A program made the translations under genes and the position numbers. The notes under the pieces were generated by a model. That model did no database searches. It had not been told where the DNA came from and saw only the letters and a list, made by a program, of their open reading frames with translations. A DNA stretch of 64,000 bases, from assembly GCA_024707305.1 (NCBI GenBank), contig JANPZZ010000004.1:62001-126000 (forward strand). The letters run 5' to 3'. Source of the stretch: Chitinophagaceae bacterium. Its GTDB lineage: Bacteria; Bacteroidota; Bacteroidia; Chitinophagales; Chitinophagaceae. This document shows positions 18,160-27,388 of the stretch, in pieces (position 1 is the stretch's first letter; each line of letters opens with the position of its first letter).

Positions 18160-19905
18160 TTAAAAATCAAATTCCCTTCGGTTCATATTCCACCTGATGC
18201 CCACTGCAATTACCGAAGTGTTCTGGTCAATGATGGGCGCTGTTTTGGTAGATTGTTTACGATACGTGGCATTTAACTCCAGGAAGAAATTCTCGCGCCA
18301 TTCGTATTGTAACAACAGCGATGCATACAATACATTTGTCTTCCAGCCGCTACCAATTTTAAATCCATAATCCGAAGTACGATAAGGCGCTACACTCGGT
18401 AAAAAGATATTGCTACCATAACTCACATTGCCTGAATCACGACCTTGTGTATAATGCATCAAACGCGCCTGTACCATCCAGCGTGCGGCAGGTTGGTAAC
18501 GTGCAATACCAATCCATTCAGAAAAATTGGCCATCAGCGGGTGGGCGAGCGGCTGGTTGTAGTGCGTGTAATTGGCTACCGAATCGCGATGTGAATAAGT
18601 AAACGGTCTTACACGATTGTGCTCAATCTGTAAATCGAGATTGGCAATTTTAAATGCATCGATATATTTGGCTCCGAGCTGCAAGCCAAATTTATTCGCC
18701 CACCAGCCATCAGATGATTTGATTTCTGATAGTTTAAATTCATCGAGTAACAACTGTCCATAGAACTGGAACTTCTTCGCAACGTTGGCTTTGAAATCGA
18801 GACCTGCAACCGCATTGTCATAGCTTCCGTTTTGTTGTTCAATGGATCTGTAAAAAATGATTGGGTTGAGATAAGCAAAATCAAAACGATTCTGGCGACC
18901 AAATACCACGCCTTCAAACAAACCTACATTCAGCCATTTTGTAAGGTTGATATCAAGATGGTGCATGGCTGCATACTTCTTGCCGATAAGGCGGTCGCCA
19001 CCATGACGCTCTGCATTCTGCAGTTCCATGAAAATATTCTGGTAATTGAACTTCCAGATTCTTGTATTCAGTTTCAGGAAAAGGCCATTGCTTCCAAAAT
19101 CACTCAGAAAAAAGCTGCGCTGGCCATTTCCGATAAAATGTTTATCGTAACCAAAACTGATGTCAATATATTTTGCAGCATTAAAAGTAAAATAACCTCT
19201 TGCTTCAAAATAGTCCACACCACCGGGATCTTTAAATCGTTTATAGAAACCGTTGCCGGGAACAGCATCGCGCTCCTGTATAAATTGTTGTACCCATGAT
19301 TGGCTGCGTTCCTGGTTATCGGTTAAAAAGGCCGAGAAGCCGAGTTTCCGTGCAATTTGTCCGCGAATAGACAATCCACGTGTATTCAGAAACAAGTGCG
19401 AATCATTGTCTTTTTCTTTTGCCAGCACATACTGGAAAACCGGGTTTATCACCAGGTCAAAGTCCTTAACATGAACTTCATACAAATTTGCCGGCGTGGT
19501 AAAAAAGCGTTTTGCAATTGGCTTGCGACTCGCATAAAGTGCGCGTTCAGCGGGATCGGAAATTTCAACAAGACTGTTTAAATAAGCGCTATTGACGTTA
19601 TGCGCATCCACTTTTGATAGCTGGCTTTTTTCAGTTTTAGCGAGATGGCTGCGAATGCCTTCGAGTGCATATTTCTGGCGGTCGAAGTAACGGGTTTTCG
19701 AAAAGTTGAGAATGGAATCGGTTCCGGCTTTTATCTCCAGTCGTTCCAGCAGGATATTCATTTTATCACCAGCGGGCAGATAGGTGCTTTGTGCATGAAG
19801 CGTGGAACCAGTAATCAGTAGAATAAACAGGAGTGGGAGGTGGCCCTTCAGCGCACGGTGGCAAAGAAATTGTGCGTGGCTAACAAGGGTTTTTATAAAT
19901 TGCAT
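18160..19905 (-). CDS. Large outer-membrane beta-barrel protein (Wzi/RemB-like)
   Basis: The 581-residue protein has a long signal peptide ending LLFILLITGSTLHAQS. The region from about residue 140 to the end shows repeated amphipathic beta strands with aromatic girdle residues and ends in the barrel-like VIAVGIRWNMNRREFDF. It looks like the capsule-assembly Wzi family, some members of which are annotated as gliding protein RemB in this phylum. The assignment is by pattern only. It is convergent with porT and divergent from the dihydroorotase, with a 34-base gap. Confidence 0.65.
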   Translation of the reverse strand: MQFIKTLVSHAQFLCHRALKGHLPLLFILLITGSTLHAQSTYLPAGDKMNILLERLEIKAGTDSILNFSKTRYFDRQKYALEGIRSHLAKTEKSQLSKVDAHNVNSAYLNSLVEISDPAERALYASRKPIAKRFFTTPANLYEVHVKDFDLVINPVFQYVLAKEKDNDSHLFLNTRGLSIRGQIARKLGFSAFLTDNQERSQSWVQQFIQERDAVPGNGFYKRFKDPGGVDYFEARGYFTFNAAKYIDISFGYDKHFIGNGQRSFFLSDFGSNGLFLKLNTRIWKFNYQNIFMELQNAERHGGDRLIGKKYAAMHHLDINLTKWLNVGLFEGVVFGRQNRFDFAYLNPIIFYRSIEQQNGSYDNAVAGLDFKANVAKKFQFYGQLLLDEFKLSEIKSSDGWWANKFGLQLGAKYIDAFKIANLDLQIEHNRVRPFTYSHRDSVANYTHYNQPLAHPLMANFSEWIGIARYQPAARWMVQARLMHYTQGRDSGNVSYGSNIFLPSVAPYRTSDYGFKIGSGWKTNVLYASLLLQYEWRENFFLELNATYRKQSTKTAPIIDQNTSVIAVGIRWNMNRREFDF

Positions 19906-19939
19906 GATAGGAATTTAAAGATTTAACAGGCAACAAATT

Positions 19940-21283
19940 ATGCAAATATATCTGATTAAGAACATCCAGGTGGTGAATGAGGGCAGGCAGTATTTCACAG
20001 ACGTTTTAATAAAAGACGGGCGAATAGAAAGGATTGATTCGAATATCAGTGTGGGACGGATGAATGTGACGGAGATGAATGGCGAAGGTTTGCACCTCCT
20101 GCCAGGCGTCATTGATGACCAGGTTCACTTTCGCGAGCCAGGTTTAACGCATAAAGCAACCATTCAAACAGAAGCCAAAGCAGCTGTGGCCGGCGGAGTT
20201 ACCAGTTTTATGGAAATGCCCAATACAGTTCCCCCTGCTTATACGCTGAATCTGTTGGAAGAAAAGTACAAAATTGCCTCGCGTAGTTCGCTGGCCAACT
20301 ATTCTTTTTATATCGGCACGTCGAACGAACATGCAGAAGAAACACTGAAGGCAAATGCGTTGAAAAAGGACATCTGCGGCATCAAAATATTTATGGGCAG
20401 CAGCACCGGCAATTTGCTGGTGGATAACCCGCTGACGCTGGAGAAAGTTTTCAGCGAAAGTGAGATGCTGATCGCTACGCATTGCGAAGAAGAATCCATC
20501 ATCAAACACAACCTTGCACAACTTAAAGCCAGCGGAAAGAAACTGGAACCTTCTGATCATCCAGTCATCAGAAATGAAGAAGCCTGTTTTGAATCTTCAT
20601 TTAAGGCGATACAGTTGGCAATGAAGTACAATACACGATTACACATTCTGCATATCAGCACTGAAAAGGAATTGCAGCTATTCGGCAATATGGTTCCTTT
20701 AAAGGATAAAAGAATCACCGCTGAAGTTTGTGTACATCATCTTCATTTTACAGCCGATGATTATGCTGTTCTTGGCAATCGTATTAAATGTAATCCTGCC
20801 ATCAAAGCAGCGCATAATCGCGAAGCACTTTGGAAAGCATTGAATGATGACCGGCTCGATGTGATTGCAACTGACCACGCGCCACATACCTGGGAGGAGA
20901 AAATGGAAGATTACGAACATGCCCATGCAGGATTGCCGCTGGTACAGCATTCATTGTTGCTAATGTTGCATTATGTAAAAGAAGGAAGGATTTCCCTGGA
21001 AAAAGTGGTACAGAAAATGAGCCATGCGGTGGCAGACTGCTACCAGCTAAAAGACCGGGGTTATATCCGCGAAGGTTATTTCGCCGATCTCGTAATTGTG
21101 GATATGCAACAAACATCGCAGGTAAAAAAAGAGAATATACTGTATAAATGTGGCTGGAGCCCCCTCGAGGGATTCACTTTCCCGGCAACCATCACACATA
21201 CTTTTGTAAATGGCAACCTGGTTTATGGAAATGGACAATGGAATGAGTCTAAGATGGGTAGCCGTTTACAATTTGATCGTTAA
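19940..21283 (+). CDS. pyrC: Dihydroorotase (class I, PyrC-like)
   Basis: Closes carbamoyl aspartate to dihydroorotate in pyrimidine synthesis; a metal-dependent amidohydrolase. The usual HxH signature is read here as GVIDDQVHFREPGLTHKATI, with glutamine in place of the first histidine. Later metal ligands appear in ATHCEEE and HILHIST, and the catalytic aspartate in VIATDHAPH. The 447 residues suit the class I group. It is followed 15 bases later by a MutS-like gene. The glutamine is, as I recall, shared by related Bacteroidota enzymes. An allantoinase-like activity cannot be ruled out. Confidence 0.9.
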   Translation: MQIYLIKNIQVVNEGRQYFTDVLIKDGRIERIDSNISVGRMNVTEMNGEGLHLLPGVIDDQVHFREPGLTHKATIQTEAKAAVAGGVTSFMEMPNTVPPAYTLNLLEEKYKIASRSSLANYSFYIGTSNEHAEETLKANALKKDICGIKIFMGSSTGNLLVDNPLTLEKVFSESEMLIATHCEEESIIKHNLAQLKASGKKLEPSDHPVIRNEEACFESSFKAIQLAMKYNTRLHILHISTEKELQLFGNMVPLKDKRITAEVCVHHLHFTADDYAVLGNRIKCNPAIKAAHNREALWKALNDDRLDVIATDHAPHTWEEKMEDYEHAHAGLPLVQHSLLLMLHYVKEGRISLEKVVQKMSHAVADCYQLKDRGYIREGYFADLVIVDMQQTSQVKKENILYKCGWSPLEGFTFPATITHTFVNGNLVYGNGQWNESKMGSRLQFDR

Positions 21284-21298
21284 TACAATTGATACCAC

Positions 21299-22615
21299 AT
21301 GCAGATCGACGCCATTTCGTTTAATGATATCGCGATTTTTCATCCGGAAGAAGAATTTTCCATTTTTCATAAATTGAATTTTACCCGTACCGTTGGAGGC
21401 AAAGAATGGCTGCGTCGTTTCTTCTCCGAACCTCATAACGATTTGCAACGCATATTGGGTACCCAGCGTGTGATACGCACATTGATGGAGCACGTACACG
21501 ACTGGCCCGATGATATCAGCAATGGAACCATCCTTGTGATGGATAAATTTCTTGATTATTCGCTTGACCCCATCAGCGAGCGGCCTCATACCCTCAATAA
21601 TTTATTTTATCGTTGGTTGCATAGCGAAGATTATTCCATGGTGAAATATTCGGTAACGCATTTCGCTGACTTTTTACGTGGGATAAAAAAGATTACTGAA
21701 CTGTTAGAAGATCTTGATCTGCCGAAAAATATCATGATCTATATAGAGCGGATCATCCAGTTGTTGCGTGAAGCACCACTGGAAGAACTGTCTGTTACCG
21801 AGAGAAATCATCGTTTTACCTCAACAGATAATCTCCGCTATGGGTTTTATTTAAGAGGCAGGTATAAAAACAATATTCTTGAGCTGATAGAAATCTACAG
21901 TCGCCTTGATGCATGGTACAGCATGGCCGTGGCGGTGAAAACTTATCGATTGTCGTTTCCCGAGTTTGTGGAACAGGATAGTCCGTTGGTGGAAGCCAAA
22001 GGACTTTATCACGTGATGATTCCCAAGCCGGTTGCTTACGATTTGACGATGGATCCTGCGCATAATTTTCTGTTTTTGACGGGTGCAAATATGGCGGGTA
22101 AAAGCACACTCATTAAATCAGTTGGCGCCGCCGTTTTCCTGGCGCATATTGGTATGGGTGTGCCTGCGCAATCGATGCGCCTCACGATGTTTGATGGTTT
22201 GTTAAGTAATATCAATGTGATGGATAACATCGCGCGTGGTGAAAGTTATTTCTTTAATGAAGTGCAAAGAATCAAACATACCATCGAAAAAATCAACAAT
22301 GGCCGCAAATGGCTGGTGTTGATTGATGAATTATTCAAAGGAACGAACGTGCAGGATGCGATGAAATGTTCGCTTACTGTCATTAAAGGACTCATCAAAA
22401 TCAAGAGTTCGCTGTTTATACTCAGCACGCACCTGTATGAAATAGGCCAAGATTTGAAGGAATACCCAAATATATCGTTCCGTTATTTTGAAACCCACGT
22501 AAGCAATGAACAATTGGAGTTTTCTTACCAGTTAAAAGAGGGTATCAGCAACGACCGCCTGGGATATGTAATTCTGAAACGGGAAAAAGTGGTGGAAATG
22601 CTTGAAAAACTTTAA
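21299..22615 (+). CDS. MutS-like ATPase without mismatch-recognition domains
   Basis: The 438-residue protein keeps the MutS core (about residues 1-240) and ATPase. Walker A is LTGANMAGKSTLIKS (about residue 258), Walker B is WLVLIDELFKGTN, and the conserved ILSTHLYEIG follows. It lacks the N-terminal mismatch-binding and connector domains, and also the Smr nuclease tail of MutS2. It is thus a member of the short MutS-related families common in Bacteroidota, and a role in mismatch repair is doubtful. It is probably cotranscribed with the dihydroorotase gene. Confidence 0.9.
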   Translation: MQIDAISFNDIAIFHPEEEFSIFHKLNFTRTVGGKEWLRRFFSEPHNDLQRILGTQRVIRTLMEHVHDWPDDISNGTILVMDKFLDYSLDPISERPHTLNNLFYRWLHSEDYSMVKYSVTHFADFLRGIKKITELLEDLDLPKNIMIYIERIIQLLREAPLEELSVTERNHRFTSTDNLRYGFYLRGRYKNNILELIEIYSRLDAWYSMAVAVKTYRLSFPEFVEQDSPLVEAKGLYHVMIPKPVAYDLTMDPAHNFLFLTGANMAGKSTLIKSVGAAVFLAHIGMGVPAQSMRLTMFDGLLSNINVMDNIARGESYFFNEVQRIKHTIEKINNGRKWLVLIDELFKGTNVQDAMKCSLTVIKGLIKIKSSLFILSTHLYEIGQDLKEYPNISFRYFETHVSNEQLEFSYQLKEGISNDRLGYVILKREKVVEMLEKL

Positions 22616-22622
22616 AGCCCTG

Positions 22623-22651
22623 TTGGGCTGTAGTTTCATTTTGTATCTTTC
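22623..22651 (+). promoter_or_regulatory. Probable promoter for the tandem paralogue genes
   Basis: TTG at 22623-22625 and TATCTTTC at 22644-22651, 18 bases apart, fit the Bacteroidota promoter except for the last base of the TAnnTTTG box. It lies 18 bases before the ATG at 22669. Confidence 0.4.
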
Positions 22652-22668
22652 GAAAAAGTTTGTCCTGC

Positions 22669-23353
22669 ATGGCGAAGGCATCGAGTAAGAAGTGGAAAAC
22701 GGAAACTAAAACAGTGGCAACACGGATAATCGTAGGCGTGACTACGGCCGTGATAACTTCTGCTGTAATTTATTTTCTGGGGTTTAATCGTTCCAAAAAA
22801 GCCAGCGAACTCGAGATTAAAAAAAACACCATCCAGATATGGAAAAGTTTCATGAAGCTCGAGAATGAGCTGCAGCCTGCGCACGACACTATTTTTGCAC
22901 GTGCTGTGCGCGGTGAATTAACATTCGAACAACGTCGCAGGCAGGATAGCATTTTATCGGTCACCTTTGTTAGTGATGTGAGAAAACTGCGCGATACACC
23001 CGATATTGATGCTGATATGAAGACGTTGTTGAACAGCCGCTCAGAGTTTAAGGAAGAAGAGCTGCAACGTTACCTTGATTATCTCACCCGTATTACCAGA
23101 TTGAGTGATACACTTATCACAGATGAATACAGGAACTTTTTTGATACAAGATCTGAATTCGCAGTTTACAAGTTCACGTGACAATGCAGTGGAACGACTT
23201 GGACGAACAATGGATGATATGCTTCAGTTTTTGCAGAAAAAATTTAAGTACCCGTTTCAGATAAAAGACCTGATATGGTATGAACAATATCTGCGGATAA
23301 AAACAATTCGGGCAGCCGAAGCAAAACCCGATGTAGATCTTCCCGGCCTCTAG
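22669..23353 (+). CDS. Membrane-anchored protein of unknown family, copy 1 (frameshifted)
   Basis: Begins MAKASSKKWKTETKT, followed by one membrane helix (IIVGVTTAVITSAVIYFLGF). The rest, about 190 residues, is helical and charged. The frame breaks at the T6 run 23139-23144; removing one T joins the part ending DEYRNF to LIQDLNSQFTSSRDNAVERL and gives about 227 residues. It is clearly a paralogue of the next gene: the same order of helix, LGF motif, E-KK-TIQ-WKSF-segment and final YPFQIKDLIWYEQYLRIK. The family is unknown to me. Confidence 0.65.
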
Positions 23354-23445
23354 AAAGTGGAATACCTTCTTCGATTTACTACATAAAATAGAGTATTTCC
23401 TCCCACTCTCAAACCAGCTACTTTGCCAGGGCAAAATCAACAAAC

Positions 23446-24456
23446 ATGGCCAGGATTATAGGTAACGAGAGCAAGACCGTCATCAAAAATATTTTAATCT
23501 CTGTAATCACAACCGTAACCGGTGCGTTTGCGGTGTATTATCTCGGATTTAGTAATAAAGGTTCCGGGCCTTCGAAACTGGAAATGCAGGAACGCACCAT
23601 TGAGAGCTGGAAGACGCTGGTAACCGTTGAGAACATTTATACCAAGAATTCGGCAATCCTGGTGCGCGATGCAATGCGTCTTGGCAATTTCCAGGAAGCT
23701 TTGGCAGAAACTGAAAGGGAATCGAAGAAATTCAGGAATAGCCTAACCGGACTTTTGGAGACAGATGGAATCGACAAAGATTTAAAATCCCTGATTGACC
23801 GGAGACTGATAGATGAGGAAGCGCAGACTCCAGTCATGAAGAAGTTTTATATCTCGCTTGACAGTCTTGTAAATAAGGCTGTTGATGAAGACTGGACTGA
23901 ACAGCAGGTGATCGATTCATTTGTTGTAAAGGCCAGTCGATTATCGGACGAAACCAAAGGTGCGACCGAGCGCGTTGTTGCAGATTGGGAAGCGTTGGTA
24001 TCTGTATTATCAGAGCGGTATGACCATCCGTTTAATCTGGAGGACTTATTGATTGTTCAGATTGTACGGAAGAAAATAGATCCGCTCGGCATGTTGGGTG
24101 ATGATAAAAATAAACCGTTGCTAAAGGAAGATCAACTTACCGGGAAGACGGGAAGCCTGGGTGCATTGAACAATGTTGAAAAGCCCTCAGACTATTTCGC
24201 AGGCACCTGGGATTTGAATGGTTCGGTAATTACATTTGAAAAGAATGGAAAGTTTAACTGGGTTTTTCCTACGAATAATACAGAGGCGGTAGGCTCCTGG
24301 AAATTTGAAGATTCACGACTAACACTCGATGCAAAAAATACAAAGACCGACCAGAAAGCAGTTTGGTCATTTAACCTGTCGGGTGTTGAAGAAAAAGCAT
24401 TTTCGATGGTGCTTACGAAGGAGCCGTTTAATTACTATCGACTAACGCGAAAGTAA
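23446..24456 (+). CDS. Membrane-anchored protein of unknown family, copy 2, with lipocalin-like tail
   Basis: The 336 residues start with one membrane helix (NILISVITTVTGAFAVYYLGF), then a helical region (about residues 45-220) similar to copy 1, including the final HPFNLEDLLIVQIVRKK. Unlike copy 1 it has an extra C-terminal domain (about residues 245-336) with beta-strand pattern FAGTWDLNGSVITFEKNGKF and VGSWKFEDSRLTLDA, resembling the small lipocalin-like domains of Bacteroidota. Function is unknown. It is followed by the largest repeat region in the window. Confidence 0.75.
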   Translation: MARIIGNESKTVIKNILISVITTVTGAFAVYYLGFSNKGSGPSKLEMQERTIESWKTLVTVENIYTKNSAILVRDAMRLGNFQEALAETERESKKFRNSLTGLLETDGIDKDLKSLIDRRLIDEEAQTPVMKKFYISLDSLVNKAVDEDWTEQQVIDSFVVKASRLSDETKGATERVVADWEALVSVLSERYDHPFNLEDLLIVQIVRKKIDPLGMLGDDKNKPLLKEDQLTGKTGSLGALNNVEKPSDYFAGTWDLNGSVITFEKNGKFNWVFPTNNTEAVGSWKFEDSRLTLDAKNTKTDQKAVWSFNLSGVEEKAFSMVLTKEPFNYYRLTRK

Positions 24457-24484
24457 GGAGCAATGTGGGCCGCTTCGCGGCCAA

Positions 24485-25000
24485 TGTGTAAATATGGAAA
24501 TGTGAAAATTAGGAAATGGGAAAATGAGGAAATGTGGAAATGGGAAAATGAGGAAATGTGAAAATGTGGAAATGTGGAAATGGGAAAATGAGGAAATATG
24601 GAAAATTAGGAAATGGGAAAATGAGGAAATGTGGAAATGGGAAAATGAGTGTGAATTGAGATGCGTACATTGGTGGTGCAAACATTTATTCAATAAAACA
24701 CAACGCGTCCTGTCGGGACGCGATAAACATGGAATTCATTTGAGCTAACCACAACGCGCCCTGCCGGGACGCGAAAACAGGTAGTTCATTTGAGCTAACC
24801 ACAACCCGTCCTGACGGGACGGAATACCTGAGACAAAAAATGCCTTTTAAATTAGCATTCGTCCCGAAGGGACGGCATATCTGTAGCATAAATGAAACCC
24901 CGGTTATTTGAGTCCCGAAGGGACGATATATGAGTGCACTTTTAAAGATGCAAGAGATTGAAATCATAATTTCCCCATTTCCTCATTTTCACATTGACAC
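24485..25000. repeat. Large fold-back repeat region (GTGGAAATG family) enclosing hairpin repeats
   Basis: From 24485 to about 24655 the purine-rich units GGAAATGTGGAAATGGGAAAATGAGG are repeated many times. The complementary arm TTTCCCCATTTCCTCATTTTCACATT is at about 24969-24995. Between the arms lie five GTCCC/GGGAC hairpins (separate entry). I see no gene in 24457-25095. Short frames here encode only low-complexity peptides. Confidence 0.8.
24700..24926. repeat. REP-like hairpin repeats (CGTCC...GGACG), three tandem plus two inverted-type units
   Basis: Hairpins lie at 24704-24722 (CGCGTCC-TGTCG-GGACGCG), 24755-24773 and 24805-24822. They are spaced 50-51 bases apart and joined by the conserved linker TTCATTTGAGCTAACCACAAC. 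Two compact units with CGTCCCGAAGGGACG cores are at 24860-24874 and 24912-24924. This is the pattern of extragenic palindromes found between genes in many Bacteroidota. Confidence 0.8.
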
Positions 25001-25095
25001 TTCGCCACTTCGCCTCATTCTGTCCGGTGAAAAAAACGTCACCTGCCCGTTTTTTCCCCCCTTTCTTCCTTTCTCTATTTTCCTAACTTGCCCCG

Positions 25096-26647
25096 ATGCT
25101 AGTGAAAACATTCGGGAGTGCAGTATATGGGGTGGAAGCAACATCAATCACAGTTGAAGTAAACTGGCTTCCATCATCGGGAAAAGATCCGGTAATTGTG
25201 GGTTTGCCCGACGGAGCCGTGAAAGAAAGTTTGCAACGTGTTGAATCCACTTTCAAGACGAACAACTTCGCCATGCCCCGTACAAAAGTGGTGGTAAACC
25301 TGGCGCCGGCAGACATACGTAAGAGCGGCACCGCCTTCGACCTGCCAATTGCTATCAGCATACTGATCGCGTCTGAACAGGTGAAACAAACTGAGGCCTT
25401 ATCGCAATACGTGATCATGGGAGAACTGGGGCTGGATGGTGAAGTGCGACCCATAAAAAGGTGCATTGCCCATCGCCATTCAGGCGCGCAAAGAAGGGTT
25501 TCGCGGATTGATTGTTCCCCGCGCCAACGCACGTGAAGCTGGTATGGTGAACAACCTGAAAGTTTACGGCGTTGACCATATCAAAGACGTAATCAATTTC
25601 TTTGAAAATGGCGAAACAGGATTGCAACCCACAGAAATCAATACACGCGACGAATTCTTCCATTCGCAATATGATTTTGAAATCGACTTCGCTGATGTAA
25701 AGGGACAGGAAAACATTAAACGTGCGCTGGAGATTGCTGCAGCAGGGGGGCACAATGCGGTCTTGATTGGTCCGCCCGGTGCGGGCAAAACAATGCTTGC
25801 AAAACGATTGCCGACAATTCTGCCTCCGTTGAGTTTGCAGGAGGCGCTGGAGACAACTAAGATCCATTCGGTGGCGGGAAAATTGCCAGAGAATGCGACT
25901 TTGATTGCACGCCGGCCATTCAGAAGTCCGCACCATACCATTAGCGATGTAGCACTTGTTGGCGGCGGTGGCAATCCGCAGCCCGGTGAAATTTCACTGG
26001 CACACAACGGTGTGCTTTTTCTTGACGAGTTGCCCGAATTTAAACGAACCGTACTGGAAGTAATGCGGCAGCCCATGGAAGAAAGGCGCGTTACCATATC
26101 GCGCGCCAAAGTGGCGGTGGATTTTCCCGCATCGTTTATGTTGGTGGCGAGTATGAACCCATGTCCATGCGGATTCTATAACCATCCCGAACGTGACTGC
26201 ACCTGTCCGCCCGGAGGGGTACAGAAATACCTGAATAAAATCTCCGGTCCCTTACTCGATCGCATCGATTTGCATGTGGAAGTAACGCCGGTTCCTTTTA
26301 GTGAACTAACCAGCCTGCGGCAACAGGAGAATTCTGAATTGATTCGCGAGCGCGTGATTGCGGCACGCGAACGCCAGGCGGAGCGATACCTAAACACCCC
26401 CGGCATTTATTGCAATGCACAAATGAGCAGTAAACAACTCAAGGAAATCTGCACGATCAGCCAGGTGGGGCATAACCTGCTGAAAGCTGCGATGCAAAAG
26501 TTGAATTTGTCGGCCCGGGCATACGACCGAATTCTGAAAGTGTCGCGGACCATCGCCGACCTCGCTGCTTCTGAGGACATTAAACCCGAGCACCTCGCAG
26601 AAGCAATACAATATCGCAGCCTCGACCGCGAAGCCTGGGCAGGATAA
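25096..26647 (+). CDS. YifB/ComM-family Mg-chelatase-like AAA+ ATPase (frameshifted)
   Basis: The N-terminal ChlI-like (Lon-type) domain (FGSAVYGVEATSITVEVN, then VNLAPADIRKSGTAFDLPIA) is followed by an AAA+ domain with Walker A LIGPPGAGKTMLAKR, Walker B LFLDELPEF and the zinc-binding-like MNPCPCGFYNHPERDCTC, then a C-terminal helical domain. ComM acts as a branch-migration helicase in natural transformation in other bacteria. The frame breaks at the A5 run 25455-25459; removing one A restores PIKGALPIAIQARKEGF. The merged gene is about 516 residues, normal for the family. Likely a sequencing error. Confidence 0.93.
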
Positions 26648-26709
26648 AATACGGTGCTCGTCGTTAGCCAGAATGTCAGAACTTCGCGAGGAAGCAAAAC
26701 CATTTCAAT

Positions 26710-27312
26710 TTGGATCAAAATAAACCCGCGAACGACAGGGAATCCAGTGAGGCGTTGGACAAAAACCGGCCCGATCATCGCTCGTTGCTGCGCAAGGCTG
26801 AGCAATTTATGCTTTCCGAATTTGGATCGCTGACTGTAGAACAACTGAACTGGTCGCCGGGAGGTGACAGCTGGAGCATTGGTCAGTGCCTGGATCATAT
26901 CATTGTTACCGATTCACTTTATTTCCCGGTATTCGATGCCATCCGGGAAGGCCGTTACGAGATGAGTTTTTGGCAAAAATGGAGTCCTTTCAGCCGGATG
27001 TTTGGCCGCATGCTTATCAACCAACTGGGTGAAGTGGCGACGAAGAAATATAAATCTCCCAAATCGTTTCAGCCCGACGTGAAGCCTTTGGGAATCGAAG
27101 TGATCCGTCGTTATTCCAAACACCAGGATACGTTTATAGAATTTATCGAAAGCCTGCAACCGGGGCAGGATAAAAAGATCAAACTCAGTTCGCCCGCTTC
27201 CAAATTTATCACTTATAGTGTGGCCGATGCGGTGCAGATGCTGGTACAGCATCAATACCGGCACCTCAATCAGGCCAATCGCGTCAAAAACATGGGAGGG
27301 TTCCCGCGGTAG
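26710..27312 (+). CDS. DinB-like domain protein
   Basis: Four-helix-bundle protein of the DinB/YfiT type. The conserved WSIGQCLDHIIVTD (about residues 57-70) and the later MLVQHQYRHLNQANRV supply histidines typical of the metal site. Many members are thiol or small-molecule transferases, but no substrate can be assigned. As read it starts with TTG at 26710. Alternatively, an ATG at 26673 (MSELREEAKPFQFG) would join if one A of the run near 26715 were extra. It is followed by the ABC exporter gene. Confidence 0.8.
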   Translation: MDQNKPANDRESSEALDKNRPDHRSLLRKAEQFMLSEFGSLTVEQLNWSPGGDSWSIGQCLDHIIVTDSLYFPVFDAIREGRYEMSFWQKWSPFSRMFGRMLINQLGEVATKKYKSPKSFQPDVKPLGIEVIRRYSKHQDTFIEFIESLQPGQDKKIKLSSPASKFITYSVADAVQMLVQHQYRHLNQANRVKNMGGFPR

Positions 27313-27388
27313 CCTGCGATATAGGCATTTTTACCGAACTTGTAAAGACTTTGATTGTTCCTAAGACTTACGCTTACATATTTTAATT

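Noticed and set aside
24700..24926. CRISPR-like spaced repeats
   Set aside because: The three tandem units share both the hairpin and the linker between hairpins, so there are no unique spacers. The repeats are themselves palindromic and no cas genes are nearby.
25466..26647. Independent ATPase gene starting inside yifB
   Set aside because: It is the rest of yifB after a one-base frame break at 25455-25459; the merged length and domain order match the family.
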